Assembly: GCF_003610465.1 (NCBI RefSeq)
Contig: NZ_RAQI01000002.1
Coordinates: forward strand, 248,001 to 312,000
Length of the DNA stretch: 64,000 nucleotides
Direction of reading: 5' to 3'
Origin: Xenorhabdus ehlersii
GTDB taxonomy: Bacteria; Pseudomonadota; Gammaproteobacteria; Enterobacterales; Enterobacteriaceae
This document shows positions 48,727-59,172 of the stretch, one piece after another. The stretch's first letter is position 1. Every line of letters starts with the position of its first letter. Position numbers and translations under genes: made by a program. Below the pieces are notes generated by a model, which saw nothing but the letters and a program-made list of their open reading frames with translations, made no database searches and had not been told where the DNA came from.

Positions 48727-49812
48727 TCAGCGAGTAAGAAAATGAGTACGTTGCATAATACCGTCCGCCATCATACCAACACTGAGAGCAAAATAGTAAG
48801 AACGATTCCAATGCATGATAGTGCGGAAATTTTGTGTCACCCAAAATGCCCGTTGAACCGAATCATCAGGGATGACTATCCAGCCTTTGGTATCTGCAGA
48901 CAGGTTAGCAAAATGTGGAGATGAAATCCCCAATGTCTGCCATTGGGCAATGGTTTTTCCCTGTTCGGGCTTAATGCCTTCTAAGGCGATATCAAAGCCT
49001 GTAGGCAATGAAATAGCATATCCCCAAGGTAAGCCCTGCTTCCATCCTTCCTTATGTAAGTAATTGGCAGTCGAGGCAAAGATATCTGCTTTATTGTGCC
49101 AAATATCAATTTGGCCATCACCATCGCCATCAGCGCCATACGTTAAGTAAGAGGTTGGCATAAATTGATTTTGTCCCATTGCTCCCGCCCAAGAGCCTTT
49201 TAACGTCTGATTTTCATCAATATATTGATATTCAATTATTTCTAACGCTGCCAGTAATTGTTTTATAAAAAACACTTCTCGGCGCCCCTCAAAGGCCAGC
49301 GTGGATAACGCCGAAATGACATCTTCATTTCCTTGAAATTTGCCAAAACCGCTTTCTAATCCCCACAAAGCAACGATATAGGCTTTGGGTACACCGTATT
49401 TGCGGCTGATCCTTGCTAACTGGGGTTTATTATCTTCATATGCCTTAATGCCTTGTTCAATTTTCCAGGCTGGCAAGACGCGGTTCAGGTAATCATCCAG
49501 AGTCACTTTTTTTTCTGGCTGGTTACGATCAGCTTTAATAACTCGCGGAATAAAATGGATATTTGCAAATGCCCGATCCAATGCTTTTTCACTGATCCCC
49601 TGCTCTCTGGCTTGCTGTTTCAGCAAAGCCACATAGGCGGGAAACTGTGAGGGTTCACGGGAACTCAATGGAAAATCTTGCTCCAGTGCCCTGGCTTCAG
49701 CTTGGGAGCGAGGAGTCAACACAGATGGATTGTACAATTGCTTACTACTTGATGTACTGCACCCTGCTAACAGAGTTGCTGTCAATAAAGTTAGCCCAGT
49801 GATTAATTTCAT
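48727..49812 (-). CDS. MltB-like lytic murein transglycosylase lipoprotein
   Basis: 361 residues from the ATG at 49812, which has AGGAGG upstream. The frame is open to 49947, but that extension hides the lipoprotein signal (LLAGCSTSS, lipid cysteine near residue 17). The catalytic domain carries the glutamate in LWGLESGFGKFQGN, plus SWAGAMGQNQFMPTSYL and the calcium-loop-like DGDGDGQIDIW, all hallmarks of the MltB/SLT_2 family. These enzymes cut peptidoglycan strands and release 1,6-anhydro ends. A short C-terminal domain that could bind peptidoglycan is possible. The locus differs from E. coli mltB, so this is likely a paralogue in the family rather than mltB itself. Confidence 0.88.
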   Translation of the reverse strand: MKLITGLTLLTATLLAGCSTSSSKQLYNPSVLTPRSQAEARALEQDFPLSSREPSQFPAYVALLKQQAREQGISEKALDRAFANIHFIPRVIKADRNQPEKKVTLDDYLNRVLPAWKIEQGIKAYEDNKPQLARISRKYGVPKAYIVALWGLESGFGKFQGNEDVISALSTLAFEGRREVFFIKQLLAALEIIEYQYIDENQTLKGSWAGAMGQNQFMPTSYLTYGADGDGDGQIDIWHNKADIFASTANYLHKEGWKQGLPWGYAISLPTGFDIALEGIKPEQGKTIAQWQTLGISSPHFANLSADTKGWIVIPDDSVQRAFWVTQNFRTIMHWNRSYYFALSVGMMADGIMQRTHFLTR

Positions 49813-49858
49813 AAATCGGCTCCTCCTCAATTCAGGATCAGGCAGTTGCCAGCGATTT

Positions 49859-50140
49859 TTATTGTATAAGTGGCTTGTTTGATACCAAATGTCCACTGAG
49901 CAAACTTTCCACTGGCGGTGGTACTTGCAGGTAAAAACCTTGTTCACTCAACGCGGTTTTTACTTTTTCAATATCAGCATTAGCCAGTTTTTTTCTTTCA
50001 GATAACGAGATCATCATTGAATATTGAGGTTCACCAAATGCTTTTAACAGATCTTCAGGAACGCGCGAAAAATCACCTCTTCTTTCAATATACAGATATG
50101 TCTGGTCACGTTTTGGGCTTCTGTAGATTACACAAATCAT
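49859..50140 (-). CDS. ycgL: YcgL-domain protein
   Basis: 93 residues, nearly colinear with E. coli Ycg[20 protein letters not shown] at the start, then [16 protein letters not shown]. Function unknown; a small alpha/beta domain. It lies divergent from minC, its conserved neighbour. Confidence 0.93.
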   Translation of the reverse strand: MICVIYRSPKRDQTYLYIERRGDFSRVPEDLLKAFGEPQYSMMISLSERKKLANADIEKVKTALSEQGFYLQVPPPVESLLSGHLVSNKPLIQ

Positions 50141-50299
50141 TGTTATAAACTCTTTTAAATTAACTCGGTGACTTGCTTGAATAATTCACTAACTATAACA
50201 TGCTTATTATATTTAAGAATATCGTCTCCCAGAGGCTATTTTAGGAAAATGTTTGTTAAACTACCTTGGGAAACTTAACCTTACTGAGTCAGAATATCG

Positions 50300-50983
50300 A
50301 TGTCACAGTCGCCAATTGAGCTAAAAGGCAGTAATTTTACGCTTTCGGTCGTTCATTTATATGATGACCAGCCGGAAGTTATTCATAAAGCTATGCAGGA
50401 AAAAATGGAGCAGGCACCCGAATTCCTAAAAAATGCGCCCGTTGTCATCAATATATCTGCTCTCCCTGTTGATGCAGATCTCCTCGCACTCCACCAAGCC
50501 ATTGAGTCAGTTGGGTTGCGCATCGTTGGCATCAGTGGTTGTCAAAACGAAAAGCAACGAGAAACTGCTCTAAAATGTGAACTTCCTTTATTGAAAGAAG
50601 GTAAAAGTCAGAAAGTTCTTACTCAAGAAAATAAACCGGCTGAACCTCTTTTCAAAAAAACTCGTATAATTAATACACCTGTTCGTTCAGGACAAAGAAT
50701 TTATGCACCAAACAGTGATCTTATTGTGACAAATAATGTGAGCGCTGGTGCAGAATTAATCGCTGATGGAAATATTCATATATATGGTGTGCTGCGGGGA
50801 CGAGTATTGGCAGGCGCATCTGGTGATCAAGAAAGCCAGATTTTCTGCACCCATTTAAACGCTGAGCTCACCTCTATTGCAGGTCAATATTGGCTCAGCG
50901 AGAAAATTCCAGAAAATTTTGTTGGCAAGGCAGCAAAATTACGTCTGGTAAACAATGAATTAACTATTGAAACTTTAGTCTAG
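50300..50983 (+). CDS. minC: septum site-determining protein MinC
   Basis: 227 residues (E. coli 231). The N-terminal FtsZ-inhibiting domain begins [19 protein letters not shown] linker follows, then the right-handed beta-helix domain from about residue 124 ([20 protein letters not shown]), which dimerises and binds MinD. It blocks Z-ring assembly at the poles. First gene of the minCDE operon. Confidence 0.96.
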   Translation: MSQSPIELKGSNFTLSVVHLYDDQPEVIHKAMQEKMEQAPEFLKNAPVVINISALPVDADLLALHQAIESVGLRIVGISGCQNEKQRETALKCELPLLKEGKSQKVLTQENKPAEPLFKKTRIINTPVRSGQRIYAPNSDLIVTNNVSAGAELIADGNIHIYGVLRGRVLAGASGDQESQIFCTHLNAELTSIAGQYWLSEKIPENFVGKAAKLRLVNNELTIETLV

Positions 50984-51006
50984 CCCTTATAACAAGGAAT
51001 CGCTTC

Positions 51007-51819
51007 ATGGCACGCATTATTGTTGTTACATCTGGTAAAGGTGGCGTTGGCAAAACCACTTCAAGCGCGGCCATTGCTACCGGCCTCGCTCAAAGAGGAA
51101 AAAAAACCGTCGTTATTGATTTTGATATCGGTTTACGGAACCTCGACCTAATTATGGGCTGTGAACGCCGTGTGGTTTTTGACTTCGTGAACGTAATTCA
51201 AGGTGACGCCAGCTTGAATCAGGCAATTATCAAAGATAAACGCACAGATAATCTCTATATTCTGCCCGCATCCCAAACCCGTGATAAGGAAGCACTCACC
51301 CGAGATGGTGTTGAAAAGATTCTGAATGAATTGGATCAACAAGGATTTGAGTTCATTATCTGTGATTCACCTGCTGGTATTGAAAGCGGCGCATTGATGG
51401 CGCTCTACTTTGCCGATGAAGCAATTATTACAACAAACCCGGAAGTTTCTTCTGTTCGTGACTCTGATCGTATTTTAGGTATACTGGCATCCAAATCCCG
51501 CCGTGCAGAACAAAGTGACGAACCTATCAAAGAGCACCTTCTGCTGACGCGCTATAATCCAGGGCGTGTGAACCGCGGCGATATGCTGAGTATGGAAGAT
51601 GTACTGGAAATTCTGTGTATTCCTTTGCTTGGCGTTATCCCAGAAGATCAATCTGTTCTCCGTTCATCCAACCAGGGAGAACCCGTCATTTTGGACAAAG
51701 ATTCTGACGCGGGTAAAGCATACGAAGATACTGTCTTACGTTTACTCGGTGAAGAACGGCCTTTCCGTTTCATCGAAGAAGAAAAAAAGGGCTTTTTAAA
51801 ACGCCTGTTTGGGGGGTAA
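51007..51819 (+). CDS. minD: septum site-determining ATPase MinD
   Basis: 270 residues, like E. coli. Deviant Walker A SGKGGVGKTTSSAAIATGL at residues 9-27, Walker B ICDSPAGIE, and the C-terminal amphipathic helix EEEKKGFLKRLFGG that binds the membrane. It recruits MinC and is released by MinE, producing pole-to-pole oscillation. Start is 23 bases after the minC stop. Confidence 0.98.
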   Translation: MARIIVVTSGKGGVGKTTSSAAIATGLAQRGKKTVVIDFDIGLRNLDLIMGCERRVVFDFVNVIQGDASLNQAIIKDKRTDNLYILPASQTRDKEALTRDGVEKILNELDQQGFEFIICDSPAGIESGALMALYFADEAIITTNPEVSSVRDSDRILGILASKSRRAEQSDEPIKEHLLLTRYNPGRVNRGDMLSMEDVLEILCIPLLGVIPEDQSVLRSSNQGEPVILDKDSDAGKAYEDTVLRLLGEERPFRFIEEEKKGFLKRLFGG

Positions 51820-51822
51820 CGC

Positions 51823-52092
51823 ATGGCTTTGTTAGATTTCTTCCTGTCGAGAAAAAAACCGACGGCCAATATCGCCAAGGAGCGGCTACAAATCATCGTG
51901 GCAGAGCGGCGCCGTGGTGACTCCGAGCCTGCCTATTTGCCCGACATGAAACGGGATATTCTGGCTGTAATTTGTAAGTATGTACAAATCGATCCAGATA
52001 TGCTTTCTGTGCAGTTTGAGCAAAAAAATGATGATATCTCTGTACTAGAACTAAATGTAACATTACCTGAGGTTGAGGAATCGCCAAAATAG
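51823..52092 (+). CDS. minE: cell division topological specificity factor MinE
   Basis: 89 residues (E. coli 88). N-terminal [20 protein letters not shown] holds the membrane-binding and MinD-sensing part; the rest is the dimerisation domain. It starts three bases after the minD stop. It stimulates the MinD ATPase and confines MinCD to the poles. Confidence 0.98.
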   Translation: MALLDFFLSRKKPTANIAKERLQIIVAERRRGDSEPAYLPDMKRDILAVICKYVQIDPDMLSVQFEQKNDDISVLELNVTLPEVEESPK

Positions 52093-52181
52093 CAGTATCA
52101 AACGACGCTATTTAATTTAAGGTGGTGATTTTTGTAAAACAATTTGTTATTTAAATAATAGATCAGGAAATAAAAACAATT

Positions 52182-52208
52182 TTCCCTGCCTATATATCAG
52201 GCAGGGAA
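52182..52208. terminator. bidirectional terminator between minE and rnd
   Basis: TTCCCTGCCT and AGGCAGGGAA pair perfectly over ten bases around a seven-base loop. On the minus strand it is followed by AATTGTTTTTATTT and so serves rnd; on the plus strand TCAAATTT follows minE. Confidence 0.85.
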
Positions 52209-52273
52209 TCAAATTTACATCTTAAGTACTACATCTCATAATAAATAAGACCATGATGGTGATTGAATTAACG

Positions 52274-53404
52274 CTATTCCTGCGAATAATTTGCCAATAT
52301 TTCAGCGATAGGTTCAGCCAGTAACTTGCCTCGCCAGCCCCTGATTAACTCAGGTTGATATTCCGGCGCTTTCAATTTCCAATGCCAACAAAGTAATTGA
52401 TTAATTTGACGGCGAGAAGCCAGCAGTTCGGCACTGAAATGATGGGATTCCCCCACCTGAGTGACCAAAGATTTAATTTCTTTAAACGCCTTACGATAAC
52501 CAGGATAATCAACCAAATTCACAATTTGAGCCGGGCACTCTTCTGCTGGAATATCCCTGCTCTCCGCGACCATCGCCAACAACCGGCGACCATGACAACG
52601 AATTTCTTGTCCACTCAATCCCAAAGCGTCCAATTCAGCCAAAGAAGTTGGCATATAACGGGCAACCTGCCATAAATTTTCTTCGCGGATCACAAAATTA
52701 ACTGCCAGATCACGCTCACGAGCCTGATTTAAACGCCATGCAGCCAGTTTTTTCAAACAGGCCAATTGCCTTGGGCGCAATTGCCATGCGTTACCAATAT
52801 CCTTATAAGCATATTCCGGCATCAATACTTCTTTACGGCGTTGTGCTATCAAGTTACTTTCATCTCTTGCCGCATCCAAATATCCCACCTGCCCTGTTTT
52901 TTCCATCAAGATATCGGCCAGCGGTAATAAATAGTAAACATCTGCCGCAGCATATTGACATTGCTTTTCGCTCAACGGTCGAGCCAACCAATCAGTGCGG
53001 GATTCACTCTTATCCAATTCGATATGCAAATACTCAGCAACCAATGTCGCAAAGCCACATGACATAGGATGACCAATAAATGCAGCCAGTACCTGAGTAT
53101 CAATCATGGGCTCTGGCAAGCACTGGAAACTATTACTAAAAACCTCTAAATCTTCACTGCCAGCATGAATAAATTTTAATACGTTCGGATCAGTCAATAG
53201 CTCCCTAAAGGGCTGCCATTGCGAAATTCCGAGGGGATCAATCAGAGAAAGCTGTTCACCATCAAACAGTTGTATCAAACCTAATTGGGGATAATACGTC
53301 CGTGTACGTACAAATTCAGTATCCAGTGCAATTCTTGCGTGTTTTTTTGCCTGCTCACAGGTTGACTGTAATTGGGCATCGGTAGTAATCAACTGATAAT
53401 TCAA
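52274..53404 (-). CDS. rnd: ribonuclease D
   Basis: 376 residues (E. coli 375). The DEDD exonuclease motifs start with LDTEFVRTRTYYPQLGLIQL; IHAGSEDLEVF and YAAADVYYLLPL complete them, followed by two HRDC domains (from about residues 207 and 290). It trims tRNA 3' ends. The start codon is TTG, with AAGAG upstream; E. coli rnd is also known to start with UUG, so the unusual start is conserved. Downstream of fadD on the same strand, as in E. coli. Confidence 0.95.
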   Translation of the reverse strand: MNYQLITTDAQLQSTCEQAKKHARIALDTEFVRTRTYYPQLGLIQLFDGEQLSLIDPLGISQWQPFRELLTDPNVLKFIHAGSEDLEVFSNSFQCLPEPMIDTQVLAAFIGHPMSCGFATLVAEYLHIELDKSESRTDWLARPLSEKQCQYAAADVYYLLPLADILMEKTGQVGYLDAARDESNLIAQRRKEVLMPEYAYKDIGNAWQLRPRQLACLKKLAAWRLNQARERDLAVNFVIREENLWQVARYMPTSLAELDALGLSGQEIRCHGRRLLAMVAESRDIPAEECPAQIVNLVDYPGYRKAFKEIKSLVTQVGESHHFSAELLASRRQINQLLCWHWKLKAPEYQPELIRGWRGKLLAEPIAEILANYSQE

Positions 53405-53439
53405 AACATCATTCTCTTAACCATTCATAAGACATGCTC

Positions 53440-53466
53440 AACAACGCCGGTAAAACCGGCGCTGTT
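53440..53466. terminator. hairpin between fadD and rnd
   Basis: CGCCGGT-AAA-ACCGGCG forms a seven-pair stem that extends through AACA/TGTT flanks. No T run follows, so it may act as a weak terminator or as an mRNA end protector. Confidence 0.45.
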
Positions 53467-53506
53467 GATGTGCAATGGGATATGGCAATTTTGGCAATAA
53501 ATAGGC

Positions 53507-55198
53507 TCAATTTGTAGCAGCATTATCCACTTTTGCCAACTCTTCATTGCGAAGTTCTCTGCGGAGAATTTTACCAACATTCGATTTTGGCAGTTCATCG
53601 CGAAATTCAATGAGCTTCGGCACCTTATATCCAGTCAGGTAACGACGGCAATGCGTTTTAAGTTCATCCTCAGTCAAACTGGGATCTTTGCGTACCACAA
53701 ATATTTTGACAATTTCTCCTGAGTTCTCACTCGGAACGCCCAATGCTGCCGACTCTAACACTTTAGGATGGGAAGAAACAATATCTTCTATTTCATTTGG
53801 ATAGACATTAAATCCGGAAACCAGAATCATGTCTTTTTTCCGATCCACAATGCGGAAAAAACCTTTTTCATCTACGCTGGCAATATCCCCAGTTGCCAAC
53901 CAGCCATCTTTCAACACCTCATCCGTCGCATCAAGTCGATTCCAGTAACCTTTCATTACCTGTGGTCCACGCACCCACATTTCACCTACTTCGCCCGGTG
54001 AAACTTCATTACCATCATTCCCTACTAGCTTCATTTCTGTTGAAGCAATGGGGAAGCCAATGCTACCACTGTAATAGGTCAAGTTATGCGGGTTAGCTGA
54101 AACCAAAGGAGAACATTCCGTCAATCCATAACCTTCCAGTAGATTACGACCTGTCAGGTTTTGCCACTTTTCAGCTACCACTCGTTGCACAGCCATGCCG
54201 CCACCAACAGATAAACGTAATGAGGAGAAATTCAGCTTCTGGAATTCCGGATTATTCAGCCAGGCATTGAATAGCGTGTTAACACCCGATAATGCAGTAA
54301 AGCGATAACGCGATAGCTCCTTGACCGTACCGTTTACATCGCGAGGGTTGGTAATCAACAAATTCTGCCCACCCAATTCAATAAAGAACAGGCAATTTAT
54401 CGTTAAAGCAAAGATATGATACAACGGCAATGCAGTTACCACTAACTCTTGCCCTGGCTTCAATAACGGAGAATAACAAGCCCTGGCTTGTTCGAGATTT
54501 GCCAGAATATTACGATGAGTCAGCATTGCACCTTTTGCCACACCTGTGGTTCCCCCCGTATATTGCAGAAAAGCCAAATCGTCGCTTTTTACATCCGGTT
54601 TGACATACTGCATACGGTAGCCTTTATGAATCGCACTACGGAACGAAATGGCATCCGGTAAGTGATATTTAGGCACGAGCCGTTTGACATATTTAACGAC
54701 AAAATCAACAAGGGTTCCTTTGGGACGAGAAAGCTGGTCACCCATGCGCGTCAAAATAACGTTCTTGACTTGCGTATTAAAGACAATCTTTTCTAGGGTA
54801 TGTGCAAAGTTAGAAACGATAACAATGGCAGATGTGCCACTATCATTAAGCTGATGTTCCAATTCACGCGGGGTATAGAGCGGGTTCACATTTACAACAA
54901 TCATACCTGCACGCAGAATACCAAATAGTGCCACGGGGTATTGCAGTAAATTGGGCATCATTAATGCCACCCGATCCCCTCGTTTCAGCCCCAGACCATT
55001 CTGTAAGTAGGCAGCAAAGGCACGGCTACGCTCTTCCAATTTACGGAAAGTCATTACCTCGCCCATATTGATAAATGCGACTTGATCGGCATAACGCGCT
55101 ACAGCATTTTCAAACATTTCAATCAACGACGAATAACGATCGGGATCGATTTCTGCCGGAACATCTGCCGGATAATGTTTTAGCCAAACTTTTTCCAA
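53507..55198 (-). CDS. fadD: long-chain fatty acid-CoA ligase
   Basis: 563 residues (E. coli 561). AMP-binding motif [12 protein letters not shown] near residue 213, second motif GYGLTECSP near 358, and [20 protein letters not shown] and PNEIEDIV downstream. It activates fatty acids to acyl-CoA at the inner membrane during uptake. Its long upstream spacer and the yeaY gene behind it follow E. coli order. A FadR site is expected upstream, but I could not identify one convincingly. Confidence 0.96.
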   Translation of the reverse strand: MEKVWLKHYPADVPAEIDPDRYSSLIEMFENAVARYADQVAFINMGEVMTFRKLEERSRAFAAYLQNGLGLKRGDRVALMMPNLLQYPVALFGILRAGMIVVNVNPLYTPRELEHQLNDSGTSAIVIVSNFAHTLEKIVFNTQVKNVILTRMGDQLSRPKGTLVDFVVKYVKRLVPKYHLPDAISFRSAIHKGYRMQYVKPDVKSDDLAFLQYTGGTTGVAKGAMLTHRNILANLEQARACYSPLLKPGQELVVTALPLYHIFALTINCLFFIELGGQNLLITNPRDVNGTVKELSRYRFTALSGVNTLFNAWLNNPEFQKLNFSSLRLSVGGGMAVQRVVAEKWQNLTGRNLLEGYGLTECSPLVSANPHNLTYYSGSIGFPIASTEMKLVGNDGNEVSPGEVGEMWVRGPQVMKGYWNRLDATDEVLKDGWLATGDIASVDEKGFFRIVDRKKDMILVSGFNVYPNEIEDIVSSHPKVLESAALGVPSENSGEIVKIFVVRKDPSLTEDELKTHCRRYLTGYKVPKLIEFRDELPKSNVGKILRRELRNEELAKVDNAATN

Positions 55199-55606
55199 GT
55201 TGAATACTCCTGAAATCTAATTGCGATGTAACCACTGACCATAAAACAAACCTGACTTGTATATTTAACAAATTATTAACTCAGCGTACCAGTTTGCAAA
55301 GCAACAATGTTCAGGTTGGCGATACACATCACTAATTTAATACTATCAATTACTGCAAAAAAATAAGGCAGCTTTTGCCGCCTGATTATTTTTCATTACT
55401 TATCAACTAATTAGTTAAATTATTAGCACTTGGATTTATAATTAGTTAATTATACACCGATTTACTAATTTTTGGCCTGGAGTCTTACTATTATTCCAAA
55501 TAGTTATAAATAAGATATGTCAGTTAAAGGATAATTCTTAGGTGTTCATGTCACAAAATAACGGAAAGTTGTCTCTTTTACAGACGGGATAACCCCTAGT
55601 ATCCCA
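55199..55606. promoter_or_regulatory. fadD upstream region
   Basis: About 400 AT-rich bases with no supported gene; holds the fadD promoter. CCTGACTTGT at 55251-55260 resembles half of a FadR site but the other half is absent. Confidence 0.35.
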
Positions 55607-55666
55607 GTGGCAGGTTTGTTTTTGTTGGGGGACAAATGCCTGCCACCAAATACCCTTTGGTTGGCA
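55607..55666. terminator. two overlapping, mutually exclusive hairpins downstream of yeaY
   Basis: GTGGCAGG (55607) pairs with CCTGCCAC (55639-55646), with an inner TTTGT/ACAAA stem. The same TGCCACCAAA (55641-55650) can instead pair with TTTGGTTGGCA (55656-55666). Both cannot form at once. The structure lies at the yeaY 3' end, between yeaY and fadD. Confidence 0.45.
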
Positions 55667-55672
55667 AGAGGT

Positions 55673-56257
55673 TTATTCAGTTAAAATTGTTTCAACTGAT
55701 ACAGGCTGGAGTGGTGAATAACCGCGCCAAAACGGATCATAAGGGTTGCCATAATAGCTCCATGGATCAGTTCCTACAGCAGGAGGAAAAATCATTCTCT
55801 GAGATTCATACCAACGTTTCACTCCTGTTGCATTCATCACAACGTAATTATACGGGCTATTACCTACTTTTCCTTTTTCAAGACCAGTAATCAAACCTAC
55901 AACAGTCACATAATGATCTTTAAAATCACTGGGTTCTAAAAAAGTATTCACGTAGGCATAAACTCGTCCCAAAGAAGGTACATCCAAACGTGGGGAAGCA
56001 TTGCCTGCTAGTGGCATGGCAGATATTTCTAATCGAGTCTGGCTTTTTTCATTCAAGACACTAAGTACTTTGCCACCAAATCTCCCTTCATGCCCAATGT
56101 ATAACTCAGGCATATTCTTGACAGAAAGCAGATTTTCCACTGGTGTTTTAGTCGTTCCTTTAATAACATCAGGAACTGACACACAGCCCACAAGTACCAG
56201 GGTTCCCAATAATGCCACCGCTTGCAGTATGCTTCGAGAGTATATTCCATTGAGCAT
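55673..56257 (-). CDS. yeaY: Slp-family outer membrane lipoprotein
   Basis: 194 residues from the ATG at 56257, which has GGAGG upstream (E. coli YeaY 193); the open frame to 56296 is not used. Lipobox VLVGC near residue 25. The Slp domain runs through VKNMPELYIGHEGRFGGKVL and VYAYVNTFLEPSDFKDHYVT. A carbon-starvation/acid-stress-associated lipoprotein family of unclear role. Order fadD-yeaY-tsaB matches E. coli. Confidence 0.92.
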   Translation of the reverse strand: MLNGIYSRSILQAVALLGTLVLVGCVSVPDVIKGTTKTPVENLLSVKNMPELYIGHEGRFGGKVLSVLNEKSQTRLEISAMPLAGNASPRLDVPSLGRVYAYVNTFLEPSDFKDHYVTVVGLITGLEKGKVGNSPYNYVVMNATGVKRWYESQRMIFPPAVGTDPWSYYGNPYDPFWRGYSPLQPVSVETILTE

Positions 56258-56377
56258 AACGCCTCCAACGCAGAAAAATCTTATTAGACTAACCATCCAT
56301 CTGGTTAGCCATACTCTGGCCCTTTATACTCATGGACACCGCTTTCTGCCACAAGTTGCATGAATTTTATAAGCGCC

Positions 56378-57073
56378 TTAACGGCCCGGCAATTTTTTCC
56401 ATGTCACTTCATTACGTAAGTAAACGGGTTCAGCATGTTCAACCGCTGTCGCTTCCCCCGCTTCCCACATCTGAATGGCCAACGGCAGCATATCTTCCGC
56501 ATGGGGTAAAGTAACATCGCTTGCTGTCAGCATTAAGTGGCTGTCTAATAATTGAGGATAGGCTTCCCATCCCGTTCCAGCAATTCCCCATTCGCCTGAC
56601 AAGGAATTCATAATCTCTTGCACTTGTTCAGGTTTCAAAACCGCTTCCGTTTCATCGCCCTGCCATTCACCTTGTGAATTACGAATGTATTGTCCCCAGT
56701 AAACTTCCCCCATCCGCGCATCAATAGCAACCAAAACGTTTGTTGCTCCTTTTAAGCGAAAAGCCCCTTGCGCTATTGTTTTCAGCGAGGAAACACCAAT
56801 CATCGGTAATTCAGCACCCAGTGCCAGCCCTTGGGCGATACCAACACCAATCCGTACACCGGTAAAACTACCCGGTCCACGGCCAAACGCTAACGCATCC
56901 AATTGTTGCAGGTTCACTCCACCTTTTGATAAAACCGCTTGAACCATCGGTAAAATACGTTGAGTGTGCTCCCGTGGGGAAATTTCAAACTGTGCCTCAA
57001 TAGCACCTTCATTCCAAAGCGCAACAGAACAGGCTTCAGTTGCAGTATCAATAGCTAAAATTCGCGTGGACAT
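56378..57073 (-). CDS. tsaB: tRNA threonylcarbamoyladenosine biosynthesis protein TsaB
   Basis: 231 residues, same length as E. coli YeaZ/TsaB. N-terminal [15 protein letters not shown] and the [15 protein letters not shown] motif of the ASKHA fold. It partners TsaD and TsaE to install t6A at position 37 of ANN-decoding tRNAs. Essential in most bacteria. Confidence 0.96.
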   Translation of the reverse strand: MSTRILAIDTATEACSVALWNEGAIEAQFEISPREHTQRILPMVQAVLSKGGVNLQQLDALAFGRGPGSFTGVRIGVGIAQGLALGAELPMIGVSSLKTIAQGAFRLKGATNVLVAIDARMGEVYWGQYIRNSQGEWQGDETEAVLKPEQVQEIMNSLSGEWGIAGTGWEAYPQLLDSHLMLTASDVTLPHAEDMLPLAIQMWEAGEATAVEHAEPVYLRNEVTWKKLPGR

Positions 57074-57153
57074 GCCTTAACTCCGGCAAGATATAGGATT
57101 CAAAACAAGGGGCTATACTACCATAGCCCCAACATCATCGCCCCGACATTTTA

Positions 57154-59070
57154 TTACCCAGACCGCAGTGGGCCTGAGTTCAAAAAAGCAATTGCTTTTG
57201 ATAAATCACGGGTACGGGAAGCGGGAGGCAGGCTATTTAAAAAAACCTCACCATATGGACGCATCACCAGACGATTATCACAAATGACCACAACGCCATA
57301 ATCATCAATATCACGGATCAGGCGTCCAACGCCCTGCTTCAAATCAATCACAGCATCGGGAAGCTGAACCTCGTGAAAAGCATCCCCGCCCTTAAGTTGG
57401 CAATCCTCAATACGGGCCTTAAGCAAAGGATCATCCGGCGCAGTGAACGGCAATTTATCAATAATAACACAGGACAATGCATCACCGCGGACATCCACCC
57501 CTTCCCAAAAGCTGCCGGTCGCCACCAGCAATGCATTACCCGCAGAGATAAATTGTGTCAGAAGTTGTGTTTTGCTCGTTTCACCCTGTACTAATACTGG
57601 CAATGTCATACTAGCACGGAACTCTTCCGCCAAACTGCGCATCATTTGGTGAGAAGTACAGAGAAAAAAACAGCGTCCTTTATTGCTTTCAATTAATGGT
57701 TTCAACATACGAGCCAGCCATTTTGCACCACCATTTTGGTTAGGTGATGGTAAATGACGCGGAACACACAATAACATTTGACGTTGATAATCAAATGGAC
57801 TAGACAAGAGTAATGTCTGGGCTTGTTTTAGCCCTAAACGTTCAGTGAAATGATTTAGCTGTTCATTGACCGACAATGTTGCCGATGTAAAAATCCAACT
57901 ACCTGATTGTTCACGGATCATCTCACTGAATTTGTCGGCAACAGATAACGGTGTTAATGCCAGCAAAAAATGCCGCCCATAACTTTCGAACCAATAGCTG
58001 TAATTAGGTATACTGACATCAATCAGACGCTTAAGGCGATTGCGGTAAACTGTTGCCCGTTCAAAAGCCGCATCCAACATGGCTGAACGCCCTAAAGAGA
58101 GCTTCATCACGTCATAACAAAGCTCAAGGGCATCATCCAACCGCACTAATGCGCGCTGAACTTGCTGCTGTTGCAAGGCCTCACGAAGATTACCCCGATA
58201 GCTGTTTTCACCTAATGACAAACGGAAATCTTGTGCACTTTGGCTGAGACGATCTGCGCTTTTTTGCAATTGTGCCTGATCCCGCACTTCAGTACGGTAA
58301 GCCATGATGATATCACGCGATAAATCCATCAATTGGCGGCTACTTAACTGCTGACCAAAATATTGGCTGGCAATATCAGGGATCTGGTGAGCCTCATCGA
58401 AAATCACCACATCAGCCTGCGGGATTAACTCACCAAATCCGGTATCCTTAACCACCATATCTGCCATAAACAGATGATGGTTAACAATCACCACATCGGC
58501 TTCCATCGCTTTTCGACGGGCTTTCAGAACGAAACATTCCTGATAGCATGGGCAATCACTGCCAAGACAATTGTCATTAGTACTCGTGACCAATGGCCAA
58601 ACGGTACTATCTTCCGCCACTTGATGACAGGTGCTGATATCACCATCTTTTGTATGGCCTGACCAATGCTTCAATTTGATGACTTCCGCCAAGATTTCAG
58701 CTTCCAACTGGGAATTGCCGATTGTTTGTTGCTCAAGGCGTTCAAGGCATACATAATTTGAGCGCCCTTTTAATAGCGCCAGATTGCCTGTAAAACCTAA
58801 CGCATCAACGATAGTAGGTAGATCTCGATTGTAGAGCTGATCCTGCAATGCCTTAGAACCCGTAGAAATAATCACTTTTTTACCGGAGCGCAAAGCAGGT
58901 ACCAGATAAGCAAATGTTTTACCGGTTCCCGTTCCTGCTTCTACGACCAATTGTTGCTGTTTTTTAATCGCAACTGTAATAGCTGAAGACATTTCCCGCT
59001 GAGCATCGCGTGGCTTGAAACCTGGTATAGCTTTGGCTAGTATGCCATTTTTCGCAAAATCGTCTGACAC
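57154..59070 (-). CDS. yoaA: YoaA, DinG/XPD-like helicase
   Basis: 638 residues (E. coli 636). Walker A VEAGTGTGKTFAYLVPAL and DEAH box VIFDEAHQIPD. Iron-sulfur cysteines of the XPD group are seen in NYVCLERLEQ, DNCLGSDCPCYQECFV. C-terminal helicase motif VGRLIRDIDDYGVVVICDNR. It is a 5'-3' DNA helicase that helps clear replication blocks with the polymerase III chi subunit in E. coli. Divergent from yoaB. Confidence 0.95.
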   Translation of the reverse strand: MSDDFAKNGILAKAIPGFKPRDAQREMSSAITVAIKKQQQLVVEAGTGTGKTFAYLVPALRSGKKVIISTGSKALQDQLYNRDLPTIVDALGFTGNLALLKGRSNYVCLERLEQQTIGNSQLEAEILAEVIKLKHWSGHTKDGDISTCHQVAEDSTVWPLVTSTNDNCLGSDCPCYQECFVLKARRKAMEADVVIVNHHLFMADMVVKDTGFGELIPQADVVIFDEAHQIPDIASQYFGQQLSSRQLMDLSRDIIMAYRTEVRDQAQLQKSADRLSQSAQDFRLSLGENSYRGNLREALQQQQVQRALVRLDDALELCYDVMKLSLGRSAMLDAAFERATVYRNRLKRLIDVSIPNYSYWFESYGRHFLLALTPLSVADKFSEMIREQSGSWIFTSATLSVNEQLNHFTERLGLKQAQTLLLSSPFDYQRQMLLCVPRHLPSPNQNGGAKWLARMLKPLIESNKGRCFFLCTSHQMMRSLAEEFRASMTLPVLVQGETSKTQLLTQFISAGNALLVATGSFWEGVDVRGDALSCVIIDKLPFTAPDDPLLKARIEDCQLKGGDAFHEVQLPDAVIDLKQGVGRLIRDIDDYGVVVICDNRLVMRPYGEVFLNSLPPASRTRDLSKAIAFLNSGPLRSG

Positions 59071-59172
59071 AAACAGTCTCTTTCAATAAAAAATGTGGCA
59101 GAATTATGCCAATACTAAGTTGTAATAACTACTCAATTCAGCAAAAAACTGGATAAATTAACAGGAGATTTA

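Noticed and set aside
55251..55260. Possible FadR site upstream of fadD
   Set aside because: Only one half (CCTGACTTGT) fits; the other half is unlike the known operator.
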